Shown: positions 51,941 through 60,370 of the stretch, one piece after another
Layout of the letters: every line of letters begins with the position of its first letter
Numbering within the stretch: position 1 is the first letter of the stretch
From: Mycolicibacterium holsaticum DSM 44478 = JCM 12374
GTDB taxonomy: Bacteria > Actinomycetota > Actinomycetes > Mycobacteriales > Mycobacteriaceae
Length of the DNA: 64,000 bases
Direction of reading: 5' to 3'
Assembly: GCF_019645835.1 (NCBI RefSeq)
Contig: NZ_CP080998.1
Location: forward strand, 682,001-746,000
Position numbers and translations under genes: made by a program
Notes under the pieces: model-generated
What the model was told of the DNA's origin: nothing
The model's input: the letters and a program-made list of their open reading frames with translations, nothing else
Database searches by the model: none

Positions 51941-52431
51941 GCGCCGGCGCCATGCGACCCACCGGCCAGCACGTCACCTGCGCGCAGTTGCAGGATCTAT
52001 TGCGTCGGGACGCAGCAGTGGCCACTGAATGGCTCGTGCGCCGCCGCTCACGCGCGTACGCCGACGACCTCGTCCTACAGCGCAAGCGGGCGCTGGCCTA
52101 CATCGACTGGTGCGGGTCCGCATCGGATGCCCTGGGACGAGACGGGTTGCTCGACTACACCGATTTCGTTCGGGAGTGGCGAATGCAAGCCATCCACAGC
52201 GACATTCGCGATATGCCTCACCGATGGGCGTGGGTGTTCGGCTCACAGGTACTTCTGGCCGTCTCGGTGATGCTGTTCATCGCCGGCGTCCCGCTGGTGG
52301 CCATGCCGCTGTTAGCGGGCGCCATCTTCGGTGCACTGCATGTATATCTGGCCGTTCCTCCTGTGGTCGTCGGCCCGGACTATGCGAAGGTGCCGCGCAC
52401 CGCCGACGATTTCGGAGTTTCGCGACCATAG
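51937..52431 (+). CDS. Hypothetical membrane protein with two TM helices
   Basis: The 164-aa protein (GTG 51937, overlapping the previous stop; ATG 51952 is an alternative) has a charged, arginine-rich N-terminal half of about 95 residues and a hydrophobic hairpin: FGSQVLLAVSVMLFIAGVPL and MPLLAGAIFGALHVYLAV. The C-terminus is short and polar. I do not recognise a family. With the acidic partner before it, it may form a small membrane-associated pair. Confidence 0.7.
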   Translation: MSAGAMRPTGQHVTCAQLQDLLRRDAAVATEWLVRRRSRAYADDLVLQRKRALAYIDWCGSASDALGRDGLLDYTDFVREWRMQAIHSDIRDMPHRWAWVFGSQVLLAVSVMLFIAGVPLVAMPLLAGAIFGALHVYLAVPPVVVGPDYAKVPRTADDFGVSRP

Positions 52432-52503
52432 CGGGTCCGCGGGCGAATCGCTGCCCGGCCGCCTTCTGACCAAAGTGCGACCAAACCCGGTAGTTTCGCG
52501 ACC

Positions 52504-53529
52504 GTGGCCGACTTGATGAATCGCCAGATCGTACTGCGACGCCGGCCCAGCGGGTTGGTGCAACCCCACGACACCGAGTTGGTCACCATGCCGGCGCCCG
52601 AACCCGCTGACGGCGAGGCGCTCGTGCGCACCACCTACATCGGCATCGACGCCGCCGCGCGCACCTGGCTCAACGACCAGCCCGGTTACCTGCCCCCCGT
52701 GCAACTCGGCGAGGTCATCCGCGCAGCCGGGATCGGCGAGGTGGTGGCGTCGCGCTGCGACGCCTATGCGGTGGGGGACGTCGTCACCACGCTGACCGGG
52801 TTTCAGGAATACGTGATCAGCCGCGACGATCTGTTCACCACGCCGGTGCCTGGGCCGGCCGTTGACCAGCTTGCGGTCATGAGTGTGTACGGCCCGACCG
52901 GTGCGACAGCGTATTTCGGCATGCACGACATCGGCAGACCGCAACCGGGGGAGACGGTCGTGGTGTCCGCTGCCGCCGGCGCGACCGGGTCGGTCGCCGG
53001 GCAGATCGCCAAGATCGCCGGTGCGCGCGTCGTCGGCATTGCCGGGGGCCCCCGAAAGTGCCGGGCGGTGGTCGAGGACTTCGGCTTCGACGCGTGCATC
53101 GACTACCGCGAGAACGACCTCAAGGCGGGCCTCAAACAGCACTGCCCGAAGGGCGTCGACGTCTACTTCGACAACGTCGGCGGTCCGATCCTAGATGCGG
53201 TACTGGGCCGGTTGGCCCCCAAGGCGCGCGTCGTCCTCTGCGGCGTCATCTCCAGCTATCTGAGCGGTGAGCATCCCGGGCCGGCCAACTACGTGAACCT
53301 GCTGTCGCGCACGGCGTTGATGCAGGGGTTCAACGCGCTGGACGAGTGGGGCCGGTTCGAGGAGGCGTTCGGCCCGCTTCGCCAATGGGCGCAGGACGGC
53401 CGCCTTGTTCACCGCCAGACGATTTTCGAGGGCATCGAGTCGTGTGTCGACGCGTTGAACGGGCTATTCACCGGCGCTAACATCGGCAAGATGCTGGTGA
53501 AGGTCAGCGAACCCAGCACGGCCGGATGA
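52504..53529 (+). CDS. NADP-dependent MDR oxidoreductase (prostaglandin-reductase-like)
   Basis: The 341-aa protein belongs to the zinc-free medium-chain reductase group (leukotriene B4 dehydrogenase/prostaglandin reductase, curcumin reductase). It starts NRQIVLRRRPSGLVQPHD and carries the nucleotide-binding AAAGATGSVAGQIAKIAGARVVGI (in parts) and DVYFDNVGGPILDAVL. Such enzymes reduce alpha-beta double bonds of enones. GTG 52504 gives the usual N-terminus. No operon partner is evident; the cutinase gene follows after 109 bp. Confidence 0.9.
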   Translation: MADLMNRQIVLRRRPSGLVQPHDTELVTMPAPEPADGEALVRTTYIGIDAAARTWLNDQPGYLPPVQLGEVIRAAGIGEVVASRCDAYAVGDVVTTLTGFQEYVISRDDLFTTPVPGPAVDQLAVMSVYGPTGATAYFGMHDIGRPQPGETVVVSAAAGATGSVAGQIAKIAGARVVGIAGGPRKCRAVVEDFGFDACIDYRENDLKAGLKQHCPKGVDVYFDNVGGPILDAVLGRLAPKARVVLCGVISSYLSGEHPGPANYVNLLSRTALMQGFNALDEWGRFEEAFGPLRQWAQDGRLVHRQTIFEGIESCVDALNGLFTGANIGKMLVKVSEPSTAG

Positions 53530-53638
53530 GTCCCGCAACGCCGTGGTTTTACCAGCAAACGTTACGGGGTACTGAGTCTCCGGGCGACGGCCGTCGCACT
53601 TCTGTTTGGCGGATATCGATGACGTGTAGGAGTTGACT

Positions 53639-54388
53639 ATGAACGCTCGGCGAATCGCTCGACTGCTGGCCGTTGCAGCGGCGATGTTCGCGGCGCTGCT
53701 CGCGGGTCCTGTTCCCTTCAGCGCAGCCCAGCCGCTCCCGCCGCCCCCGGCTCCGGTGCCTGCGCCGCCGCCGGCCTGCCCAGACGTGCAGCTGGTGTTC
53801 GCGCGAGGAACCGGCGAGCCGCCCGGAGTCGGTGGTATCGGCCAGGCGTACGTTGATGCGCTCCGCGCGCAGCTGGGCCCCAAGACCCTGGACGTCTACC
53901 CGGTCAACTACCCGGCGAGCAGTGCGTTCGGTGACCGAATCCAATTCGCCCGTACGGTCATTGACGGGATTCGCGACGCGGGGATGAAGGTCGAGGCAAC
54001 GGCGGCGAACTGTCCTGACACCAAGGTCGTCCTCGGCGGCTTCTCGCAGGGTGCGGTGGTTGCCGGCTTCGTGACCGCGGCTGAGATTCCCGAGCAGATA
54101 CCGCCCGAGTACCTGGAGTTCATTCCGAAGCCGATGCCCGACGAGATTGCTGAGCACGTCGCTGCGGTGGTGTTGATCGCCATGCCGTCGGATCGGTTCA
54201 TGCGTGATATCGGCGCTCCGCCGGTCGTGATCGGCCCGTCGTACGTCGAGAAGACGCTGAAGTTGTGCGCACCCGACGACACCATCTGCAACGGCGCGCC
54301 CGTCGGCGGACCGTCCTTCGCGCACAACGTCTACGGCGTCAACGGCATGGTCGGTGAGGGAGCGGCTTTCGTAGTGCAACGGCTCTGA
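53639..54388 (+). CDS. Secreted cutinase-family esterase
   Basis: The 249-aa protein has a signal peptide (LLAVAAAMFAALLAGPVPFSAA), a proline-rich linker and a cutinase alpha/beta-hydrolase domain. The nucleophile elbow is GGFSQGAVV, the Asp is in CAPDDTICNG and the His in SFAHNVYG; four cysteines form the usual two disulfides. Mycobacterial cutinases hydrolyse lipid esters in the envelope or outside the cell. ATG 53639 follows AGGAG at good spacing. The gene is single and convergent with the Lsr2-like gene. Confidence 0.92.
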   Translation: MNARRIARLLAVAAAMFAALLAGPVPFSAAQPLPPPPAPVPAPPPACPDVQLVFARGTGEPPGVGGIGQAYVDALRAQLGPKTLDVYPVNYPASSAFGDRIQFARTVIDGIRDAGMKVEATAANCPDTKVVLGGFSQGAVVAGFVTAAEIPEQIPPEYLEFIPKPMPDEIAEHVAAVVLIAMPSDRFMRDIGAPPVVIGPSYVEKTLKLCAPDDTICNGAPVGGPSFAHNVYGVNGMVGEGAAFVVQRL

Positions 54389-54403
54389 TTTCTAGTCGAG
54401 CCG

Positions 54404-54763
54404 TCAGGTCGTGTGCCGGACCTTCCGCGCGTGGGCAGCTTCGTAAGCCTTGAGGACTTCGCGTGGTATCCGACCGTGTACGGCCACACCGTGGCCGTAC
54501 GTCCAGGCCCACTGGCGAATCGCGGCGCGTCTCATGGCGGCGGCCTCGGCGGAGTCAAGCGTCGTGCTGAATAGGTGCCTACGTTGGCGGGTCGCTGTTT
54601 GACGCGCCGCACCTATCCACGCAGCGAAAGCATCTCGCAACTTTGTGGCATTCTCTCGGGACAGGTAGATCTCGTACCGGACGCCATCCAATTCGAACAC
54701 GACTATCTCGTCAGCGGCGCTGGCCCGATCGAATTCATCGACGAATACCACCTCGGCGGTCAA
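54404..54763 (-). CDS. Lsr2-like nucleoid-associated protein
   Basis: Lsr2 is the actinobacterial H-NS-like protein that silences AT-rich DNA. This 119-aa paralog has the N-terminal oligomerisation part AEVVFVDEFD, FELDGVRYEIYLSRENATKLRDAF (in parts), a basic linker, and the C-terminal DNA-binding part IRQWAWTYGHGVAVHGRIP. In Lsr2 the minor-groove hook is RGR; here it reads HGR, so the first arginine is lost. TTG 54763 follows a GAGGGGGG ribosome site and matches the usual Lsr2 N-terminus; the longer frame upstream has no Lsr2 character. Confidence 0.82.
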   Translation of the reverse strand: MTAEVVFVDEFDRASAADEIVVFELDGVRYEIYLSRENATKLRDAFAAWIGAARQTATRQRRHLFSTTLDSAEAAAMRRAAIRQWAWTYGHGVAVHGRIPREVLKAYEAAHARKVRHTT

Positions 54764-55225
54764 TGTCCTGCCCCCCTCGCAGCGCTGTGCACGTGACGAA
54801 ACGCAGCCCGCTAATGGAAAGACGTGCATCGCCAGCGCTACACCCCTCGTCGCTAAAGAAGCGCTGGCTGCATTCGCCATTCCACTTATGGCGGGCGCGA
54901 TTGCAGTCAGAGGGCAAGGTACCTCGTCACGGCTTCGCTGGTGGGGTGGTTTCACGAAATAATTGACGCACGCGTCGACGCAGCGAAGATTTGTACATTT
55001 CGCTTGGTAGACAATGGCAGATCAGTGGGTCGAAAATCATTCTCCAGCAAACTCGTCACCGCCCACGCATTAGTTGCAACTGCAAAGTTCTGGTATGCCG
55101 TAGGAGTGGTCGCCTTTATGGAAATGTCAGCATGCACCGTATTCGCCCGGGAATTCGGCTGCCGTGTGCGCCGGCCGCTCGCGGTCTACTAGGCGCTGTA
55201 GTAGCGACGCGGTAAGGTTTGGCGC
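54764..55225. other. AT-richer intergenic region, no gene recognised
   Basis: The 462-bp region between the Lsr2-like gene and the rightward membrane-protein gene has no ORF with coding bias. It contains the promoters of both divergent genes. Its AT content is higher than in the flanks, which would suit binding by Lsr2-type proteins. Confidence 0.5.
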
Positions 55226-55765
55226 GTGAGCACCCCGAGAATACGGGCGCGCTGGTTGCGCGGTGGCCTGGTCGGCGGATGCTCGGCGCTGCTCACCGTC
55301 GGCGCTCACGCCGCCGTCGACGACCGACTTCCCCACGGCGCTGCGCTGATGGTCGTCCTGTTGCTGTGCGCCACCGCGGGGGCGGCGGTCGGCACCGCGC
55401 CGGCGGGCCGTGGGCACGGTCGTCTTGTCGGCGTCATTGCCGCATTGGGCGGCACCCAACTTCTCGGCCACTGGGCGCTGGCGCTGTTCGGTGGCCACCA
55501 CCACGGCCTCGGCGGGTTCGGGATGTCCCCGTCGATGGCGGCCGCGCACGCCGCAGCGGCCATTGTGCTCGGTGCGGCCATCGCAGCGGTGGAGTACCTG
55601 TACGTCGTATGCGAGTCGGTGCTGTGCTGGCTGCGGTTGTTCACGCTTGGGGCGCTGCGCGCGACCTCGCGCGCTCGGCACTGGACTGCCAATAGCGTTG
55701 TCGCGCAACCCGTCCTGCTTCGCTCAGGGCTGGGCATGCGCGCCCCGCCCGCTTTGGCTGTCTAG
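55226..55765 (+). CDS. Integral membrane protein near copper/peroxidase cluster
   Basis: The 179-aa protein starts with GTG and has about four or five membrane segments (GGLVGGCSALLTVGAHAA, LMVVLLLCATAGAAVGTA, HAAAAIVLGAAIAAVEYLYV) with a histidine cluster FGGHHHGLGGFGM in the central loop and GAHAAVDDRLPHG near the start. Such proteins occur next to PepSY and PCuAC genes in actinobacteria; metal sensing or transport is plausible. I do not know its function. The PepSY gene follows after 129 bp. Confidence 0.75.
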   Translation: MSTPRIRARWLRGGLVGGCSALLTVGAHAAVDDRLPHGAALMVVLLLCATAGAAVGTAPAGRGHGRLVGVIAALGGTQLLGHWALALFGGHHHGLGGFGMSPSMAAAHAAAAIVLGAAIAAVEYLYVVCESVLCWLRLFTLGALRATSRARHWTANSVVAQPVLLRSGLGMRAPPALAV

Positions 55766-55894
55766 CGTCAAGTCTCCGATTCCTGTCGCCATCTCGCTGA
55801 TGGCCACCTGCTGAGCCGCGATCACGGCGGCATTCTGCGTTGCACCCCGTGCTGCGTCGGCACGCAGCCCCACATCTGAAAGCCCATCGCACAT

Positions 55895-57253
55895 ATGACA
55901 ACTCGCAAGAAACCCGGCGGGCTGCGCGCACTGCTGCTGCGCCTGCACTTCTACGCGGGCGTGTTCGTCGGCCCGTTCATCCTGATCGCGGCCGTCACCG
56001 GCCTGCTGTACGCGGTGATCCCGCAGGTCGACAACGCCGTCTATCGCCACGAGCTCACCGTCGATCGCGTCGGCGAGCAACGCCTGCCGCTCGCCGACCA
56101 AGTCGCCGCAGTGCGCGCTGCCCATCCCGTCGGTGCCGTGGAAAGCATCCGGCCGCCCGCCGCCGCCGACGAGACCACACAGGTCAGGCTGTTGGTCGAC
56201 GACGTGCCACCGGGTTACGCGCGCACCGTGTTCGTCGACCCCTACACCGCAGAGCTGCGCGGCGCGCTGACCACCTACGGGCAGTGGATGCCGCTGCGGG
56301 CGTGGTTCGACGAACTGCACCGCACGCTGCACCTGGACGAGATCGGACGTAACTACAGCGAGCTGGCCGCCAGCTGGCTGTGGGTGATCTCCCTGGCGGG
56401 ACTGGTGCTCTGGTACCTGCACCGACGAGACACCCAGAAGCTGCGTCGTCTTGCGCTGCCCGACCGTGACAAGAAGGACCGCAGACGGACCCTGTCCTGG
56501 CACGGCGCCGTCGGGGTGTGGATCCTCGTTGCGCTGCTGGGGCTGTCGGTCACCGGCATCACGTGGTCACGTTACGGCGGCCAATCCGTGGACCTCATCC
56601 AGCAGAAGCTCAACACCGCCGCGCCCACCGTCGACACCGCGCTGGGGCCCCGCACCGGCTCAGAAGCCGCGCTGTCCTACGGCGCCGACACCGCGTGGCG
56701 CACCGCCGAGCGGGTGGGACTGCACGGACCGCTGTGGATGTATCCGCCGGCCCAGGGCGGACAGGGCTGGCGGGTGGAGGAGAACAAGCGTGACTGGCCC
56801 ACCCGGCACGACGCCATCTCGGTCGATCCGGACACCGGCGCCGTCACCGACCGGGTGAACTTCACCGACTGGCCGTTTCTGGCCAAGCTCACCGATTGGG
56901 CGATCGACGCGCACATGGGCGTCCTTTTCGGATGGCCGAACCAAATATTTTTGGCGCTCACCGCGATCGGGCTCATCACGATCGTGATCCGGGGCTATCA
57001 GATGTGGTGGCAACGCCGTCCGACACGGGGTTCGCAGTGGGCGGTGGGCCCGCCACCGCTTCGCGGAGCGATCCGCAACCTGCCGCCGACGGCGGGCGTC
57101 GCACTCGTCGTAGCAGCCGCAGCGCTCGGCTGGTTTCTGCCGCTTTTCGGGCTGAGCCTGGCGGCTTTCGTGGTCGTCGATCTGGTGATCGGCGCGGTCA
57201 AACAGCGGCGCGGTGCCGCCGAAGTCAAGGAAAAGGAGTTCTCGGATGCGTAG
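55895..57253 (+). CDS. PepSY-associated transmembrane protein
   Basis: The 452-aa protein is a PepSY_TM protein: an N-terminal helix with the conserved HFYAGVFVGPFILIAAVTGLLYA, extracytoplasmic PepSY domains, a second helix (SWLWVISLAGLVLWYLHRR), WHGAVGVWILVALLGLSVTGITW, and C-terminal helices (IFLALTAIGLITIVIRGYQMWW). Histidines at the membrane edge (RLHFYAG, SWHGAVG) are typical of family members thought to bind haem or transfer electrons, often in iron or copper uptake. Its 3' end overlaps the PCuAC gene by 8 bp. Confidence 0.9.
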   Translation: MTTRKKPGGLRALLLRLHFYAGVFVGPFILIAAVTGLLYAVIPQVDNAVYRHELTVDRVGEQRLPLADQVAAVRAAHPVGAVESIRPPAAADETTQVRLLVDDVPPGYARTVFVDPYTAELRGALTTYGQWMPLRAWFDELHRTLHLDEIGRNYSELAASWLWVISLAGLVLWYLHRRDTQKLRRLALPDRDKKDRRRTLSWHGAVGVWILVALLGLSVTGITWSRYGGQSVDLIQQKLNTAAPTVDTALGPRTGSEAALSYGADTAWRTAERVGLHGPLWMYPPAQGGQGWRVEENKRDWPTRHDAISVDPDTGAVTDRVNFTDWPFLAKLTDWAIDAHMGVLFGWPNQIFLALTAIGLITIVIRGYQMWWQRRPTRGSQWAVGPPPLRGAIRNLPPTAGVALVVAAAALGWFLPLFGLSLAAFVVVDLVIGAVKQRRGAAEVKEKEFSDA

Positions 57254-57740
57254 CTCAACGATTGCGGCGCTGGCCGCGGTCGCACTGGTGGTGTCGAGTT
57301 GCACGTCGCAGACGCATGACGAGCCGCCGATGGCCGAGACGGTCACCATCGCCGACCAGTGGGCGAGCGCCGCCGACGCGGGGATGGCCGCCGTGTTCGG
57401 CACGTTCACCAACACCGGTCACCACGACGCGCACATCGTCTCCGGCGATTCGTCGGCGGCGGGCAGCGTCGAGCTTCACGAGGTGAAACCCGACGCCACC
57501 GGCGCCAAGACGATGCGCCCCAAGGACGACGGGTTCGTCGTACCCGCGGGCGGAACGCGTGACCTGGTGCCCGGCGGCGACCACCTGATGCTGATGGACC
57601 TGCGCGAACCGCTGCACCCCGGCGCCGACGTCGTGGTGACCGTGGTGTTCGAGGACGGTTCGACGCTGCCCATCACCGCCCAGGTTCGCGATTTCGCAGG
57701 CGCCGACGAGCACTACCAGCCTTCGAACGACCATGGTTGA
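57246..57740 (+). CDS. Copper chaperone lipoprotein, PCu(A)C family
   Basis: PCu(A)C proteins bind Cu(I) outside the membrane and deliver it, for example to cytochrome oxidase. The 164-aa protein has a signal peptide with lipobox VSSC (C19). The copper site is visible as ELHEVK, KTMRPK and GDHLMLMDL, giving H-x11-M-x22-H-x-M, one residue longer in each gap than the usual motif. It overlaps the PepSY gene before it and the peroxidase gene after it (8 bp each), so all three are one translational unit. Confidence 0.92.
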   Translation: MRSSTIAALAAVALVVSSCTSQTHDEPPMAETVTIADQWASAADAGMAAVFGTFTNTGHHDAHIVSGDSSAAGSVELHEVKPDATGAKTMRPKDDGFVVPAGGTRDLVPGGDHLMLMDLREPLHPGADVVVTVVFEDGSTLPITAQVRDFAGADEHYQPSNDHG

Positions 57741-58956
57741 GCAGTCCGCGCGCGGCCGGTTCCGGCTCAACAGGCGACGCCTTCTCACCGGAGGCGCCGC
57801 CGCGTTGGCCACCGGCGCCGCCCTCACCCAGTGCGCACCGGCCCAATCGGCGACGAACCCCACCGGTTTCGGTGCGGACGTCGAGCCGTTCTACGGGCTG
57901 CATCAAGGGGGGATCGCCACCGCACCGCAAACACACGTGCTGTTCGTCGCGCTCGATCTCGCACCGCAGGCCGGACGCACGCCGCGCGACACCCTGGCGG
58001 CGATCCTGCGACTGTGGACCGCTGATGCGGCCAGGCTCACCCAGGGCCAGCCGGCGCTGGCCGACACCGAACCCGAGCTCGCCCACCGCCCGGCGCGGCT
58101 CACCGTCACCGCCGGACTGGGCCCTGCGGTGTTCGACCGCATCGGGTTGGCGCACCTGCGGCCACAGACGGCGACCGACCTGCCCGCATTTCGCACCGAC
58201 CGACTCGACACCCGCTGGTGCGGTGGCGATCTGCTGCTGCAGATCTGCGCCGACGACCCCGTCGCCGTGGCGCACGCGAGCCGCGTGCTGCTGAAGAACG
58301 TGCGCACCATGACGACACAGCGGTGGCGTCAGCGTGGGTTCCGCGACGCACGCGGGTCCGACGCGTCGGGCACGACGATGCGCAACCTCATGGGCCAGGT
58401 CGACGGGACGGTGAACCTCACCGACGCCGAGGCGTTCGATCGGCACGTGTGGGACCCCGGCACCGCACAGCCGTGGTTCATCGGTGGCACGATCCTCGTG
58501 GTGCGCAGAATTCGCGCAGAGATGGACACCTGGGATGAAATCGACCGGGAAAGTAAGGAACTCGCGGTCGGCCGGCGACTCGACAACGGAGCGCCGCTGA
58601 CCGGACAGCGCGAGTTCGACGAACCCGATCTCACCGCGACCGTCGCCGGAATTCCGGTGATACCGCCCAACTCCCACGTCGCGCTGGCAAGACGCCGCAC
58701 CGAAGATGAGCAGTTCCTGCGTCGGCCCTACAACTACGATGACCCGCCGCCCAGCGGTCAGACGACCGACAGCGGCCTCATCTTCGCCACCTACCAACGT
58801 GATCCGGTCAAACAGTTCGTGCCGGTACAGCGGCGGCTGGCCGACGGGGATGCGCTCAACGAGTGGATCACCACGATCGGGTCTGCGGTGTTCGCGATCC
58901 TGCCCGGCGTCGGCGACGACGAATACCTCGGACAGCGGCTCCTCGAGTCCCGCTGA
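57733..58956 (+). CDS. Tat-exported DyP-type haem peroxidase
   Basis: The 407-aa protein belongs to the dye-decolorising peroxidase family, EfeB-like. The N-terminus has a twin-arginine signal (NRRRLLTGGAAALATGAAL). The DyP signature GxxDG is GQVDG near residue 225; the segment HVALARRR carries the probable proximal haem histidine, and the distal Asp lies in the GQVDG motif. It is coupled to the PCu(A)C gene by an 8-bp overlap. Together with the PepSY protein, it suggests a periplasmic copper and haem redox unit, comparable in layout to EfeUOB-like systems but without EfeU or EfeO here. Confidence 0.92.
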   Translation: MVEQSARGRFRLNRRRLLTGGAAALATGAALTQCAPAQSATNPTGFGADVEPFYGLHQGGIATAPQTHVLFVALDLAPQAGRTPRDTLAAILRLWTADAARLTQGQPALADTEPELAHRPARLTVTAGLGPAVFDRIGLAHLRPQTATDLPAFRTDRLDTRWCGGDLLLQICADDPVAVAHASRVLLKNVRTMTTQRWRQRGFRDARGSDASGTTMRNLMGQVDGTVNLTDAEAFDRHVWDPGTAQPWFIGGTILVVRRIRAEMDTWDEIDRESKELAVGRRLDNGAPLTGQREFDEPDLTATVAGIPVIPPNSHVALARRRTEDEQFLRRPYNYDDPPPSGQTTDSGLIFATYQRDPVKQFVPVQRRLADGDALNEWITTIGSAVFAILPGVGDDEYLGQRLLESR

Positions 58957-59040
58957 ATAAGTACCGCACAGACGAGTGGACGGTATTTCAGTAGTGCACT
59001 ATTGAGACCGTCGCGCCGCATCCGCGCAACGATCACGACC

Positions 59041-60363
59041 ATGGCCAGCCCGTGCGACGTGTCGACGCGGAACGGGTTGAACCCGCCAAGGGTGCGCGCA
59101 CCCAAACTCGTGACCGGTGTCGAATTCGCCTTCTTTCGGCACGCGGCGATGCGGCGTTGGACCGTGCGGTACGGGCACGTCTTCGAGATCAACGTCCCGT
59201 TGTTCGGTCGCTGCGTCGTCGTTTCCGATCCGGCCCTGGTGAGGCAGGTGTGCACCGCGGGCGTCGACCAGCTCGACAACGTGGCGCCAAACCTCGGCAA
59301 CTGGTTCGGCGCCGGTTCGACATTCGGGCTCGACGGAAGCCGCCATCACGACCGGCGCCGGCTGCTCGCACCGGCGCTGCACGGTCAGAGCCTGAAGGGC
59401 TGCGCACAGGTCATTGAGGAGGAGACTTTACGGGAGAGCGCGAATTGGCCTGCGGGCAAGGAGTTTCGGACCTTCGAACCGATGAACCGGATCACCCTGG
59501 CGGTGATCCTACGGCTGGTGCTTGGCGCTGACGGCGCTGAACTCGACGAACTCAGTGAGATCGTCCCGCCCTATATGACACTCGGGCAGGTCCTGGCATT
59601 CGTGCCTGCGCCGGCGGGGTGGGCCAGGCGGCACGGCCCGTGGCACAAGCTGGACGGATTCCGCGGGGTGTTCGACCGGATCGTGTTCACGCTCATCGAC
59701 AAGGCCCAGGCCGATCCGAGGCTCGACGATCGGACGGACGTCCTCGCGCTGCTGGTTCGCATGCAGCAGCGCGACCCCGCCGCAATGACCCGGTCGGAGG
59801 TCTGCGACGAACTGTTGACCTTCATCGGCGCCGGCCACGAAACCACAGCCGCGGCGCTGAGCTGGGGGTTCGAGAGGTTGCGGCGCCAACCCGACGTGCT
59901 CGCCGAACTGGTCAACGAGGTCGATGAGGGCGGGGGTGCGCTTCGTCTGGCGTCGATACTGGAGCTGCTGCGCGCGCGGACGGTCATCGACGTGTTCGGC
60001 CGCCGGGTCAACGCGCCGGCCTTCGACCTCGGGCAGTGGCGCATCCCGCAGGGCCGCACGGTGCTCGTGCGCATCGCCGATCTGCACGGCCATCCGCAGA
60101 TCTACCCACATCCCGAGCGGTTCGATCCGCATCGCTTCCTGGGCGTCAGGCCATCGGCGTCGGCGTGGCTGCCGTTCGGCGGCGGAACGCGACGGTGCCT
60201 CGGCGCTGATTTCGCGATCGCCGAGATGGACATCGTGCTGCGGACCGTGCTGCGAAATTTCTGCATCACCACCGATGACGCCCCCGACGAAAAGTCCCGG
60301 TTCCGGGGCATCGCCCACGTCCCGAGACGCGGCGGCCGCGTCGTAGTGCACCGACGAAAGTAG
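59041..60363 (+). CDS. Cytochrome P450 (CYP138-like)
   Basis: The 440-aa P450 shows the I-helix AGHETT motif (264-269), ExxR in ELLR (E308/R311) and the haem loop FGGGTRRCLGAD with ligand C386. Length and haem-loop wording resemble M. tuberculosis CYP138 and its relatives. The segment after ExxR (ARTVIDVFGRRV) lacks the usual proline, a feature also of that group. ATG 59041 opens the usual N-terminus; the frame is open from 59002. It lies 7 bp before an acyltransferase gene, so both probably modify one molecule. Substrate unknown. Confidence 0.88.
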   Translation: MASPCDVSTRNGLNPPRVRAPKLVTGVEFAFFRHAAMRRWTVRYGHVFEINVPLFGRCVVVSDPALVRQVCTAGVDQLDNVAPNLGNWFGAGSTFGLDGSRHHDRRRLLAPALHGQSLKGCAQVIEEETLRESANWPAGKEFRTFEPMNRITLAVILRLVLGADGAELDELSEIVPPYMTLGQVLAFVPAPAGWARRHGPWHKLDGFRGVFDRIVFTLIDKAQADPRLDDRTDVLALLVRMQQRDPAAMTRSEVCDELLTFIGAGHETTAAALSWGFERLRRQPDVLAELVNEVDEGGGALRLASILELLRARTVIDVFGRRVNAPAFDLGQWRIPQGRTVLVRIADLHGHPQIYPHPERFDPHRFLGVRPSASAWLPFGGGTRRCLGADFAIAEMDIVLRTVLRNFCITTDDAPDEKSRFRGIAHVPRRGGRVVVHRRK

Positions 60364-60370
60364 GCCCAGC

